11,319 nucleotides of DNA from Planctomycetaceae bacterium (lineage in GTDB: Bacteria; Planctomycetota; Planctomycetia; Pirellulales; Pirellulaceae). Of the stretch, positions 5,496-11,319 are shown piece by piece. The position numbers were made by a program, and so were the translations under genes. Positions within the stretch are counted from its first letter, which is position 1; each line of letters starts with the position of its first letter. The notes beneath the pieces are model-generated. The model saw only the letters and a program-made list of their open reading frames with translations, did no database searches and had not been told where the DNA came from. The DNA lies in assembly GCA_022614795.1 (NCBI GenBank), contig JAKEHX010000622.1, forward strand, positions 1 to 11,319, given 5' to 3'.

Positions 5496-6920
5496 ATGCT
5501 TCGCCGCGATTTTCTCGCCACATCCGCCGCAGCTGCCAGTGCCGCGTTGCTTCTTCCAATTCGCGGACGGGCCGACGACACGCCCGCTGCCGGCCGGATC
5601 TACACCTCCCCCGCCGAGGCCATCGCGTCCCCGCGAGAGGAGCTGGCCTATGTCGTTGGAGTTTATGCCGGCACCAAGGTCCAGGCCCCCGATTTCCTCG
5701 CCACGATCGACCTCGATCCCGCGTCCAAGACCTATTCGCAGGTCATCCATCGCCTGCCCATGCCCAACGTCGGCGATGAGTTGCATCATTTCGGCTGGAA
5801 CGCTTGCGGCTCGTGCCACGGCGAGCGCGAGCGGCGGTTTCTGATCGTTCCGGGCGTCGCCAGCAGCCGGATTCATATCCTCGATACGGCCGACCCGCGC
5901 CAGCCGAAGCTGCACAAGACCATCGAGCCTCGCGAGGTGATCGAGAAGACGAAGCTCACTGCTCCGCACACCGTCCATTGCCTGTCCGACGGCCGCATCA
6001 TGATCTCGATGCTCGGCAACGAGTCGGGGCAGGGGCCGGGCGGATTCCTGCTCCTGGACGAAAAGTTCAACATCGCCGGCCGCTGGGAAGCCGCCACCAC
6101 CGGCATGCACTACAACTACGACTTCTGGTACCAGCCGCGGCATAACGTGATGATCTCCAGTGAGTGGGCCGCGCCCAACACGGTGAAGCCCGGCTTCAAG
6201 CTCGATGACGTCAAAGCGGGAAAATACGGCCAGCGCCTGCACTTCTGGGACTGGGAAGTGCGAAAGATCGCCCAGTCGATCGATCTGGGCGAGAAGGGGC
6301 TGATTCCGCTCGAAGTCCGCTTCCATCACAACCCCGACAGCCAGCACGGCTTTGTCGGCGCGGCCCTGTCGAGCGTCATGTGGCATTGGTACAAGTCCGG
6401 CGACACCTGGAAAGCAGACCCCGTCATCGAAGTCCAGCCGCGAGAAGTCGCCGGCTGGCCGTTCCCGGTGCCCGGACTGATCACGGACCTGGTGCTGTCG
6501 ATGGACGACAAGTGGCTCTATTTCTCGAATTGGCTGCACGGCGACGTGCGGCAGTACGACGTGAGCGATCCGTCCAAACCCAAGCTCACCGGCCAGCTTC
6601 AGCTTGGCGGCGTTGAAGGGAAGGGCCCGACCATCGCTGGAAAGAAGCTCGCGGGCGGCCCGCAGATGCTCCAGCTGAGCCTCGACGGCCGCCGCCTTTA
6701 CGTCACCAGCTCACTCTTCTCGTCCTGGGACAACCAGTTCTATCCGCAGATCGCCGAACAAGGCTCCTACATGCTCCAGATCGATTGCGATACGGCGAAA
6801 GGGGGCCTCAAGCTGAACGACAAGTTCCACGTCGATTTCGGCCGCGAGCCTGCCGGGCCCGCGCGAGCGCACGAGATGCGCTTCCTCCGCGGCGACTCCA
6901 CGTCGGATATTTGGACGTAG
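5496..6920 (+). CDS. mtoX: Selenium-binding protein 56 / methanethiol oxidase family, Tat-exported
   Basis: This 474-residue protein starts at ATG 5496, with AAGAGG (5485-5490) five bases upstream. An open frame extends further upstream, but the N-terminus from this ATG, MLRRDFLATSAAAASAALLL, is a clear Tat-type signal, with cleavage likely near GRA-DD (25-28). The rest matches the SBP56 family closely from memory of human SELENBP1: VIHRLPMPN (83-91), DELHHFGWN (94-102), a C104-x-x-C107 pair, YDFWYQPRHNVMIS (208-221), EWAAPN, GLIPLEVRF, LYFSNWLHGD (341-350), AGGPQMLQLSLDG and the terminal SSDIW-like STSDIWT. Length is normal for the family. Family members oxidise methanethiol to formaldehyde, hydrogen sulfide and hydrogen peroxide and are copper-dependent. 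Export fits the periplasmic location known for bacterial methanethiol oxidase. The residue aligned with the human selenium-binding Cys57 is Ser81. Family very secure; substrate is by homology. Confidence 0.93.
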   Translation: MLRRDFLATSAAAASAALLLPIRGRADDTPAAGRIYTSPAEAIASPREELAYVVGVYAGTKVQAPDFLATIDLDPASKTYSQVIHRLPMPNVGDELHHFGWNACGSCHGERERRFLIVPGVASSRIHILDTADPRQPKLHKTIEPREVIEKTKLTAPHTVHCLSDGRIMISMLGNESGQGPGGFLLLDEKFNIAGRWEAATTGMHYNYDFWYQPRHNVMISSEWAAPNTVKPGFKLDDVKAGKYGQRLHFWDWEVRKIAQSIDLGEKGLIPLEVRFHHNPDSQHGFVGAALSSVMWHWYKSGDTWKADPVIEVQPREVAGWPFPVPGLITDLVLSMDDKWLYFSNWLHGDVRQYDVSDPSKPKLTGQLQLGGVEGKGPTIAGKKLAGGPQMLQLSLDGRRLYVTSSLFSSWDNQFYPQIAEQGSYMLQIDCDTAKGGLKLNDKFHVDFGREPAGPARAHEMRFLRGDSTSDIWT

Positions 6921-7026
6921 CTCGCGATGAAACAGTCTCGACCATCTTACGCCAACCCTCCCCGCCTGATTGGCGCTCGACGAGGCTGGCGAATTGGAAA
7001 ATCCACTATTTTCGAGTTAAATCCCG

Positions 7027-7055
7027 TTGACGCGTGATTGCGATGCGGACATAAT
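7027..7055 (+). promoter_or_regulatory. Sigma70-type promoter candidate for DUF1559 and the lipoprotein
   Basis: TTGACG (7027-7032) and CATAAT (7050-7055) each match five of six consensus bases and are separated by the ideal 17 bases. The start of transcription would fall near 7062, giving a leader of about 115 bases before the ATG at 7176. It lies right after an AT-rich stretch, in the proper place and direction. Confidence 0.6.
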
Positions 7056-7107
7056 CCGAAAAGCGAGATGTCTCCCGCGTGCCGTACAGGGGCTGCTTTC
7101 TGGACTC

Positions 7108-7124
7108 AGCATCGGGGCGATGCT
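7108..7124 (+). repeat. Hairpin in the presumed DUF1559 leader
   Basis: AGCATCG, loop GGG, CGATGCT make a perfect 7-bp stem with a 3-base loop, 51 bases before the DUF1559 start. It could be a leader hairpin affecting stability or translation. It does not overlap the ribosome binding site at about 7162-7169. Confidence 0.5.
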
Positions 7125-7175
7125 CGATTCATCATTCGTTCGTTCTTCCGTTGGGAAGGGAAAGGAAGGTGGCCA

Positions 7176-8288
7176 ATGAGAAAAATGTGGGAGGGAACAA
7201 GACGCGGCTTCACACTGGTGGAGCTGCTCGTCGTAATCGCCATTATCGGCGTGCTGGTGGCGCTCTTGCTGCCGGCGGTGCAAGCCGCTCGCGAAGCGGC
7301 TCGGCGATCGAGCTGCGGCAATAACATGAAGCAGCTCGGGATTGCCGTCCACAATTTCCATGACGTACGCGGACGAATTCCTCCGGGAGGGGCCCGCGAT
7401 CAAGCGCCGGAGTTTGGCGTCCGTCCGACCCCCCCCGATGTTGCGTGGGGTAGCTCGTGGTTCGTGTACATCCTGCCCTTTATGGAGGGGAACACGATGT
7501 ACGATAAGTTCGATTTTGCGGGGGGCTCAGGTTGGGGCGGCGCCAATGGGCCGAGCCCGCCGGCCACCGGCGACACGATCAACAATCCAGTGGCGAATCG
7601 GATCTTCATTTCAAACTTCTTTTGCCCGTCCTCTCCTCTGGAGAGGCTGTGTTTGAGCACGCGTACCGGCCACCTCACCATGGCGCCGTCCTACGTCGGA
7701 ATTGCGGGTGCCGTGCCGGCCGCGTTTCCGACCGGATCGGGATATACGGAAACGCGGCGCTTCCTTCCCGCATCCGGCGCTGGGTGCTGCACGGGTGGCA
7801 TCGAGTCGGGCGGCGGAACCTTCATTTCCAGCGGAAAACTCACCTTCGCATCACTTCAAGATGGCACCAGCAACATCATGATCGCCAGCGAAGTCAGCAA
7901 CTGGCTGCGCGACGTGCGCAACCAGCAAGTTGATTACCGGTCGCAGCGCCAGCATGGTTTCATCATCGGCACTAGCCGCAGCCGCCCGCCGAATGTGAAC
8001 GAGGGAAACGGCACGGGCGACCGCCGCACCTTCAACTTCAACTCGATTCGCTATCCCATCAATTTCTTTAGCAAAGCGACGGACGGCCTGACCGTGGGTG
8101 GCGACTGCGGCAATCTTGGCGTTTGTCAGAACGCAAGCACGAACATTCCGCTGAATTCGGCGCATCCAGGAGGCGTGATGATCTTGCTGGGCGATGCCTC
8201 TGTACGGTTTCTGCCCCAGACGACGTCGCTGTTCATTTTGGCCCAACTGGCGACTCGCGATGACGGATTGGCCATGCAGGTTCCGTAG
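7176..8288 (+). CDS. DUF1559 family protein with type IV pilin-like N-terminus
   Basis: This 370-residue protein starts at ATG 7176, preceded by AAGGAAGG about six bases upstream. The start places a short basic leader ([11 protein letters not shown]) before the prepilin peptidase site G11|F12, followed by [20 protein letters not shown] with the conserved Glu at mature position 5. The helix continues into [20 protein letters not shown], the hallmark of the planctomycete DUF1559 family. The middle section (about 45-300) is a variable secreted domain. The C-terminus has the family H-x9-D signature (H330 to D340, [19 protein letters not shown]), but with Ala instead of the usual Gly after the Asp. 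DUF1559 proteins are expanded in planctomycetes and resemble type II secretion pseudopilins; their exact role is not known. The gene is followed by a small lipoprotein gene, a recurrent pairing, and probably has its own promoter at 7027-7055. Confidence 0.93.
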   Translation: MRKMWEGTRRGFTLVELLVVIAIIGVLVALLLPAVQAAREAARRSSCGNNMKQLGIAVHNFHDVRGRIPPGGARDQAPEFGVRPTPPDVAWGSSWFVYILPFMEGNTMYDKFDFAGGSGWGGANGPSPPATGDTINNPVANRIFISNFFCPSSPLERLCLSTRTGHLTMAPSYVGIAGAVPAAFPTGSGYTETRRFLPASGAGCCTGGIESGGGTFISSGKLTFASLQDGTSNIMIASEVSNWLRDVRNQQVDYRSQRQHGFIIGTSRSRPPNVNEGNGTGDRRTFNFNSIRYPINFFSKATDGLTVGGDCGNLGVCQNASTNIPLNSAHPGGVMILLGDASVRFLPQTTSLFILAQLATRDDGLAMQVP

Positions 8289-8315
8289 CCAATGCTCGGC
8301 TCACAGCGGAGCGCT

Positions 8316-8347
8316 TCCCTCCAGTGCCCTCGGCGGCACTGGAGGGA
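8316..8347 (+). terminator. Strong hairpin between DUF1559 and lipoprotein genes (attenuator or mRNA-stability element)
   Basis: TCCCTCCAGTGCC (8316-8328) pairs perfectly over 13 bp with GGCACTGGAGGGA (8335-8347) around a CTCGGC loop. No T-run follows, so it is not a standard intrinsic terminator. Between two co-oriented, probably co-transcribed genes, it may set their expression ratio by partial termination or by protecting the upstream message's 3' end. A dispersed palindromic repeat is the alternative. Confidence 0.6.
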
Positions 8348-8402
8348 CCACCGGTTGCCGTCGTCCCCATGTTCCACTTTCCATTGAAGAGATCTTAATC
8401 GC

Positions 8403-8816
8403 ATGCGCTATTTACACGTGGCGGCTACAGCACTCTTGCTTTCGATGACGTTGGCCTTCCTGGGCTGCGGGAGTGATTCTGCGAAAGGCGGCGTCGCCAA
8501 AGTCAAAGGAACGGCGTCCTTTGATGGCAAGCCGATCGAGGACGGAATGGTCTATTTGAAGCATCCCGAAAAGGGGACCGTCAGCTCTTTGCCGATCAAG
8601 AATGGAGCGTTTGAAGGGGATGCGGAGATCGGCACGATGCGGGTGGAGATCGCCGCGTATCGCATGGTCACGCCGAAGACCGACATGGTGGATTACCAGC
8701 CCGAGCCGTCCAAAGAGAATTTCCTGCCGATCCAGTACCACCTGGAGAGCAAGATGACCGAAGAGGTCAAGGCCGACGGATCGACCGTGCTCAAGTTCGA
8801 CCTGAAGAGCCAGTAG
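8403..8816 (+). CDS. Small secreted lipoprotein of the DUF1559-associated type
   Basis: This is a 137-residue protein. Residues 1-21 form a signal peptide (MRYLHVAATALLLSMTLAFLG) leading to Cys22, a plausible lipidation site (FLGC; a loose lipobox). After a short Gly/Ser linker, residues 31-65 read VAKVKGTASFDGKPIEDGMVYL, a pattern typical of planctomycete envelope lipoproteins with a transthyretin or carboxypeptidase-regulatory-like beta-sandwich (V-x-G-x-V/A-x-x-DGKP). The remaining part has alternating strands (GAFEGDAEIGTMRVEIAAY) and ends FDLKSQ. It lies 114 bases after the DUF1559 gene in the same direction. Such lipoproteins very often follow DUF1559 genes, so the two products may act together at the cell surface; this is inference. 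The ribosome binding site is weak (GAAGAGA, about 12 bases upstream). No enzymatic motif is visible. Confidence 0.85.
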   Translation: MRYLHVAATALLLSMTLAFLGCGSDSAKGGVAKVKGTASFDGKPIEDGMVYLKHPEKGTVSSLPIKNGAFEGDAEIGTMRVEIAAYRMVTPKTDMVDYQPEPSKENFLPIQYHLESKMTEEVKADGSTVLKFDLKSQ

Positions 8817-8822
8817 CCGCGA

Positions 8823-8846
8823 GCCCCGCAGCGCTAGTCGTGGGGC
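8823..8846. terminator. Possible bidirectional terminator hairpin between convergent genes
   Basis: GCCCCGC (8823-8829) pairs with GTGGGGC (8840-8846), seven pairs including one G-T, around a 10-base loop that contains the stop of the leftward gene. The two genes converge with only 17 bases between their stops. There is no clear T-run, so the terminator role is tentative. Confidence 0.3.
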
Positions 8847-10639
8847 GGAGCTGCCGCGCTCGTTTGCCGATCCGCTTGTGGCTCGCCTTCCCGCAGGCGG
8901 TAGTAGTTGTCCGCAATCAGCCCCTCCCAGTGCTGTATCTGGCCCCAAGGCCAGTGAACGGACAAACGGCCGATTTTCTGTGTCGGTCCCAGGCCAAACA
9001 GCAACCGCCGATCGCTGGACGACAGATAACTGCCGCCCCCCTTGGCATATCGCGTCAGCCGGCGTCCCTCCAGCTCGACCGTCGCCGTGGCCCCCGCGAC
9101 GTCGCGGCGATCGCGGCCGACAAGTTCGACACCCAGCCAATGATTCTCGCCGGGGACGCGCTCGTTCATGAGCACCACGACGGGCGAATTACTGTGGCTG
9201 ATCACCAGGTCGGGCCAGCCGTCGTTGTTGAGATCGCCGATCGCCAGGCCGCGGCCGAGCAGCTCGCGCTCAAAATAAGCGCCACCCTGCGAGCTGATGT
9301 TGTCGAAGAATCGCCGCCCGTTGCGCTCGACATTGTGCAGCAAGACCGCTCGTTGCCGGTAGCTGGCCTCGACCGGGAACCGCTGGACGTGGCCATTGAC
9401 GATCACCAGGTCCTCCCAGCCGTCGTTGTCGGCGTCGACAAACCCTGTGCCGAAGCCGACGTATCGGCGGCCCAGCGCGGCAATGCCTGCGGCCTTCTCG
9501 TCATGGTAGAACAGCCCTGGCTCGATCTGGGCATATAAGGCGTGCACCTCACCCTGAAAGTTGGTGACCCATAGCGCCGGGCGGCCGGTGCCGTGCGGAT
9601 CTCCTGCATCGACGCCCATGCTGCCGTCGTAGTCCCCTTCCTCATCCAGTGCCACACCCGCCGCCAGCCCCCGTTCCTCCAGTCGGCCCTGGAGATTGAT
9701 GTAGAGAAAGTTCGGCGTGGCGTCGTTGGCGACATAGATGTCCGGCTGGCTGTTCCCATCGACATCGACGATCACCGCGCCCAGCCCGCAGCCCTCGGCG
9801 CGGAGCGATTGCTGCTGGGTCGCGTCGTGGAACGTGCCATCGCCGTTGCTCAGAAACAGCGAGCCTCGCTGCGGCTGGAAGCGCTGGGGCGGACACACGT
9901 CGCGTCCGTGCGGCGTGCCGGCCTTCGGGCAAATCGGATCGTTGGCAAACGACCAGTCGGTGTAGTGGCAAACAAAGAGATCTGCATAACCGTTGCCGTC
10001 GATGTCGCCCCAGGCGGCACTGGCGCCCCAAAGCGGATCATCGTGCGGACCATCGATTCCAGCCGGCTGCGCGACTTCTTCGAACTTTCGCCCCCCTTGC
10101 CCATCATCCGTGTTATGAAACAGGGCCAGGCGGCCGTATCCAGTGACGGCAAAATCCGGCCAGCCGTCGCGATCGTAGTCGGCCGCCGCGCAGCCGTGCG
10201 AATAGAACGACACCCGGTCCAGGCCAGTCGCCTCGGTCACGTTTGCGAATTTTCCATTGCCCAGGTTGCGAAACAATCCCGTTGGCCGTCCGTGAATCCG
10301 GCTCCCTTCCGAATCGAAACCGCCGCCGCCGGGCAGAACGAGGTCGAACCAGCCGTCGCGGTCGTAGTCGATCAGTCCCACGCCGCCGCCCAGCGACTCG
10401 AGCAGCGTGTAGCGGTTGGCTTCTTCGCCGCTCGTATAGGTGAAGTCCAGACCGCAGCCAGCCGTCACATCACGAAACCACGGAGGACCTCGTGCATCGG
10501 CCGTCGGCTGGATGGGCGCCTTGCCAGCCGCTATGGAAGGCGATGTCGCAGGCTTGCAACCCGAGGCAATCGTGCTGGCGGCGAGAACCAGAGCCACCAA
10601 GGGCGGCCGGCTGATTCGCTTCCTGGAGGGAGTGTGCAT
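8834..10639 (-). CDS. FG-GAP/VCBS repeat lipoprotein with C-terminal ASPIC/UnbV domain
   Basis: This is a 601-residue protein. Residues 1-28 form a lipoprotein signal with an ASGC lipobox (Cys28). The body holds six clear Asp-rich FG-GAP/VCBS calcium-type motifs: DYDRDGWFDL (91), DYDRDGWPDF (154), DIDGNGYADL (212), DVDGNSQPDI (292), DADNDGWEDL (402) and DLNNDGWPDL (469). A degenerate seventh lies near 340-360 (GMxVDAGD). These should fold as a beta-propeller. A Cys pair, CPKAGTPHGRDVC (237-249), lies between the third and fourth motifs. Residues 515-580 are an ASPIC/UnbV domain (GGGSYLSSSDRRLLFGLG, then HWPWG). Family members are exported surface proteins of planctomycetes, acidobacteria and Verrucomicrobia, often linked to TPR proteins; their ligand is unknown. 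Its start lies 12 bases past the stop of the upstream TPR gene, so the two are probably one operon and may be translationally coupled. No strong ribosome binding site is evident. Confidence 0.93.
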   Translation of the reverse strand: MHTPSRKRISRPPLVALVLAASTIASGCKPATSPSIAAGKAPIQPTADARGPPWFRDVTAGCGLDFTYTSGEEANRYTLLESLGGGVGLIDYDRDGWFDLVLPGGGGFDSEGSRIHGRPTGLFRNLGNGKFANVTEATGLDRVSFYSHGCAAADYDRDGWPDFAVTGYGRLALFHNTDDGQGGRKFEEVAQPAGIDGPHDDPLWGASAAWGDIDGNGYADLFVCHYTDWSFANDPICPKAGTPHGRDVCPPQRFQPQRGSLFLSNGDGTFHDATQQQSLRAEGCGLGAVIVDVDGNSQPDIYVANDATPNFLYINLQGRLEERGLAAGVALDEEGDYDGSMGVDAGDPHGTGRPALWVTNFQGEVHALYAQIEPGLFYHDEKAAGIAALGRRYVGFGTGFVDADNDGWEDLVIVNGHVQRFPVEASYRQRAVLLHNVERNGRRFFDNISSQGGAYFERELLGRGLAIGDLNNDGWPDLVISHSNSPVVVLMNERVPGENHWLGVELVGRDRRDVAGATATVELEGRRLTRYAKGGGSYLSSSDRRLLFGLGPTQKIGRLSVHWPWGQIQHWEGLIADNYYRLREGEPQADRQTSAAAPPHD

Positions 10640-10650
10640 GCGACGCCAGC

Positions 10651-11319
10651 CTAACGAGGCGCCGGACGAGGTGCGACTGGCTGCTGGTCCGCGCCGCTAG
10701 CGGCTGACGACGGTCCCTGTTGCAGCATCGTCGTGATCCGCTGCACGGCTTTCTGCAAGCGCTCTTGGTAGCGCTGGGCCTCGTCACCGCGGCCGGTCAA
10801 TCGCAGGAAGTCGATCATCGCGGTCAACACGGCATGGCGGTCCGGCGCCAAGCGTTCGGCCCGGCGAAACCAACGGCCCGCCTCCTCGGTCTGCCGCTGA
10901 TCCAGGGCGACGCGGCCGCGCAGCACGATCCCCTCCAGATGGTCGGGGGCCACGGCGAAAAGCCGGTCGAGCGTACTGGCCGCCTCCTCCAGGCGGCCGA
11001 GGTTGCGCTCGACGATTGCTTGCTGGTAGAGCACGTCCGCGTCCGCTGGATTCGCTTGACGGAGCACCTGCAAGTGCTCCATCGCTTCGGCGGGGTCAGA
11101 ATGAGCCAGAACCTGCGTCAGTGCCAGCCGGGCCTCTCGATTGGCCGGATCAAGCTCGACGGCCCGGCGATAGCAAACGGTTGCCTGTTCCACCTCGTGG
11201 GCCAGCAGCAGCGCCATGGCCTGCCAGAGAAGTCCTTGCACCTGATCTGGTGTGGCGGTCCGTCGCTCTTGCCACGTGGCGAGATAAGCGCGGGCCCGCG
11301 GCAGGTCGAGCATTGCCAG
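10651..11319 (-). CDS. TPR repeat protein (partial, N-terminus beyond right edge)
   Basis: The frame is open from the right edge to the TAG at 10651-10653, giving 222 visible residues. The first ATG (11313) lies inside repeat-like sequence with in-frame codons before it, so the true start is probably outside the window. About five TPR units of 34 residues are visible, with typical signatures: EQATVCYRRAVELDPANREA, DVLYQQAIVERNLGRLEEA, STLDRLFAVAPDHLEGIVLR, AGRWFRRAERLAPDRHAVLT and FLRLTGRGDEAQRYQERL. A short Gln/Ser/Pro-rich tail (about 25 residues) closes the protein. TPRs make protein-protein contacts. The next gene, 12 bases on, encodes an FG-GAP/ASPIC lipoprotein, and TPR and ASPIC modules are recurrent partners or fusions in this phylum. 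A physical complex is inference. Confidence 0.85.
   Translation of the reverse strand: MAMLDLPRARAYLATWQERRTATPDQVQGLLWQAMALLLAHEVEQATVCYRRAVELDPANREARLALTQVLAHSDPAEAMEHLQVLRQANPADADVLYQQAIVERNLGRLEEAASTLDRLFAVAPDHLEGIVLRGRVALDQRQTEEAGRWFRRAERLAPDRHAVLTAMIDFLRLTGRGDEAQRYQERLQKAVQRITTMLQQGPSSAASGADQQPVAPRPAPR

Larger units (their letters stand above)
6921..7175. other. Intergenic region between the SBP56 gene and the DUF1559 gene
   Basis: This 255-bp gap contains a weak inverted repeat (CGCCAA 6950-6955, TTGGCG 6970-6975) that could help end the upstream message, an AT-richer stretch around 6990-7020, a promoter candidate at 7027-7055 and a hairpin at 7108-7124. An open frame from 7038 runs into the DUF1559 gene, but its first 46 codons look non-coding: they lack family similarity and would bury the prepilin signal. 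Confidence 0.6.

Noticed and set aside
5478..6539. A 353-codon minus-strand frame opposite the SBP56 gene
   Set aside because: It has no recognisable domain, and the plus strand holds a near full-length match to a known family with signal peptide and ribosome binding site.
6950..6975. Intrinsic terminator after the SBP56 gene
   Set aside because: The CGCCAA/TTGGCG stem is only 6 bp with a 14-base loop and no T-run; it is too weak to annotate.
7038..7175. Upstream extension of the DUF1559 reading frame
   Set aside because: It would put about 46 extra residues before the prepilin leader, and it covers the promoter's -10 box. The ATG at 7176 has a good ribosome binding site.
9593..10654. A 353-codon plus-strand frame opposite the ASPIC lipoprotein
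   Set aside because: It is antisense to a protein with six clear FG-GAP motifs; its own product has no domain signature.

Overview
This GC-rich window reads as chromosomal DNA from a planctomycete, most likely of the Pirellulales type. The main evidence is a DUF1559 pseudopilin-like protein paired with a small lipoprotein, a BatA/VWA membrane protein with the planctomycete-style DTSPRM motif, a long NfeD followed by a short NfeD, and a TPR protein next to an FG-GAP/ASPIC lipoprotein. The taxonomic call is inference from gene families. No rRNA, complete tRNA, IS element, CRISPR array or phage gene was found.

Layout, left to right. (1) Positions 1-2084, minus strand: a large membrane protein with a BatA N-terminal domain and a von Willebrand A domain, cut off at the left edge. 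(2) 2085-2453: a divergent intergenic region with several palindromes and a candidate sigma70-type promoter facing right. (3) 2454-4766 and 4814-5392, plus strand: a long NfeD (two ClpP/SppA-like domains, membrane block, OB-fold) and a short NfeD, separated by CCCTAGC-type repeats. (4) 5407-5476: two inverted REP-like hairpins. (5) 5496-6920, plus strand: a Tat-exported selenium-binding protein 56 / methanethiol oxidase family protein. (6) 6921-7175: an intergenic region with a good promoter candidate. (7) 7176-8288 and 8403-8816, plus strand: a DUF1559 protein and a small lipoprotein separated by a 13-bp-stem hairpin. (8) 8834-10639 and 10651-11319, minus strand: an FG-GAP/ASPIC lipoprotein and, upstream of it, a TPR protein cut off at the right edge. 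These two look like one operon, convergent with the DUF1559 pair.

How the genes fit together. Almost every product is predicted to be in the membrane, exported or lipid-anchored. The two NfeD proteins probably act together in membrane quality control or microdomain organisation, although no SPFH/flotillin partner is visible. The DUF1559/lipoprotein and TPR/ASPIC pairs are recurrent planctomycete cell-envelope modules of unknown exact function. I see no obvious new defence or biosynthetic system. The most distinctive signal is the intergenic DNA: nearly every larger gap carries its own strong palindrome. One is a GTAG-flanked inverted REP pair whose two hairpins differ by a compensatory base-pair swap, which points to structure-dependent maintenance or mobilisation of these elements.
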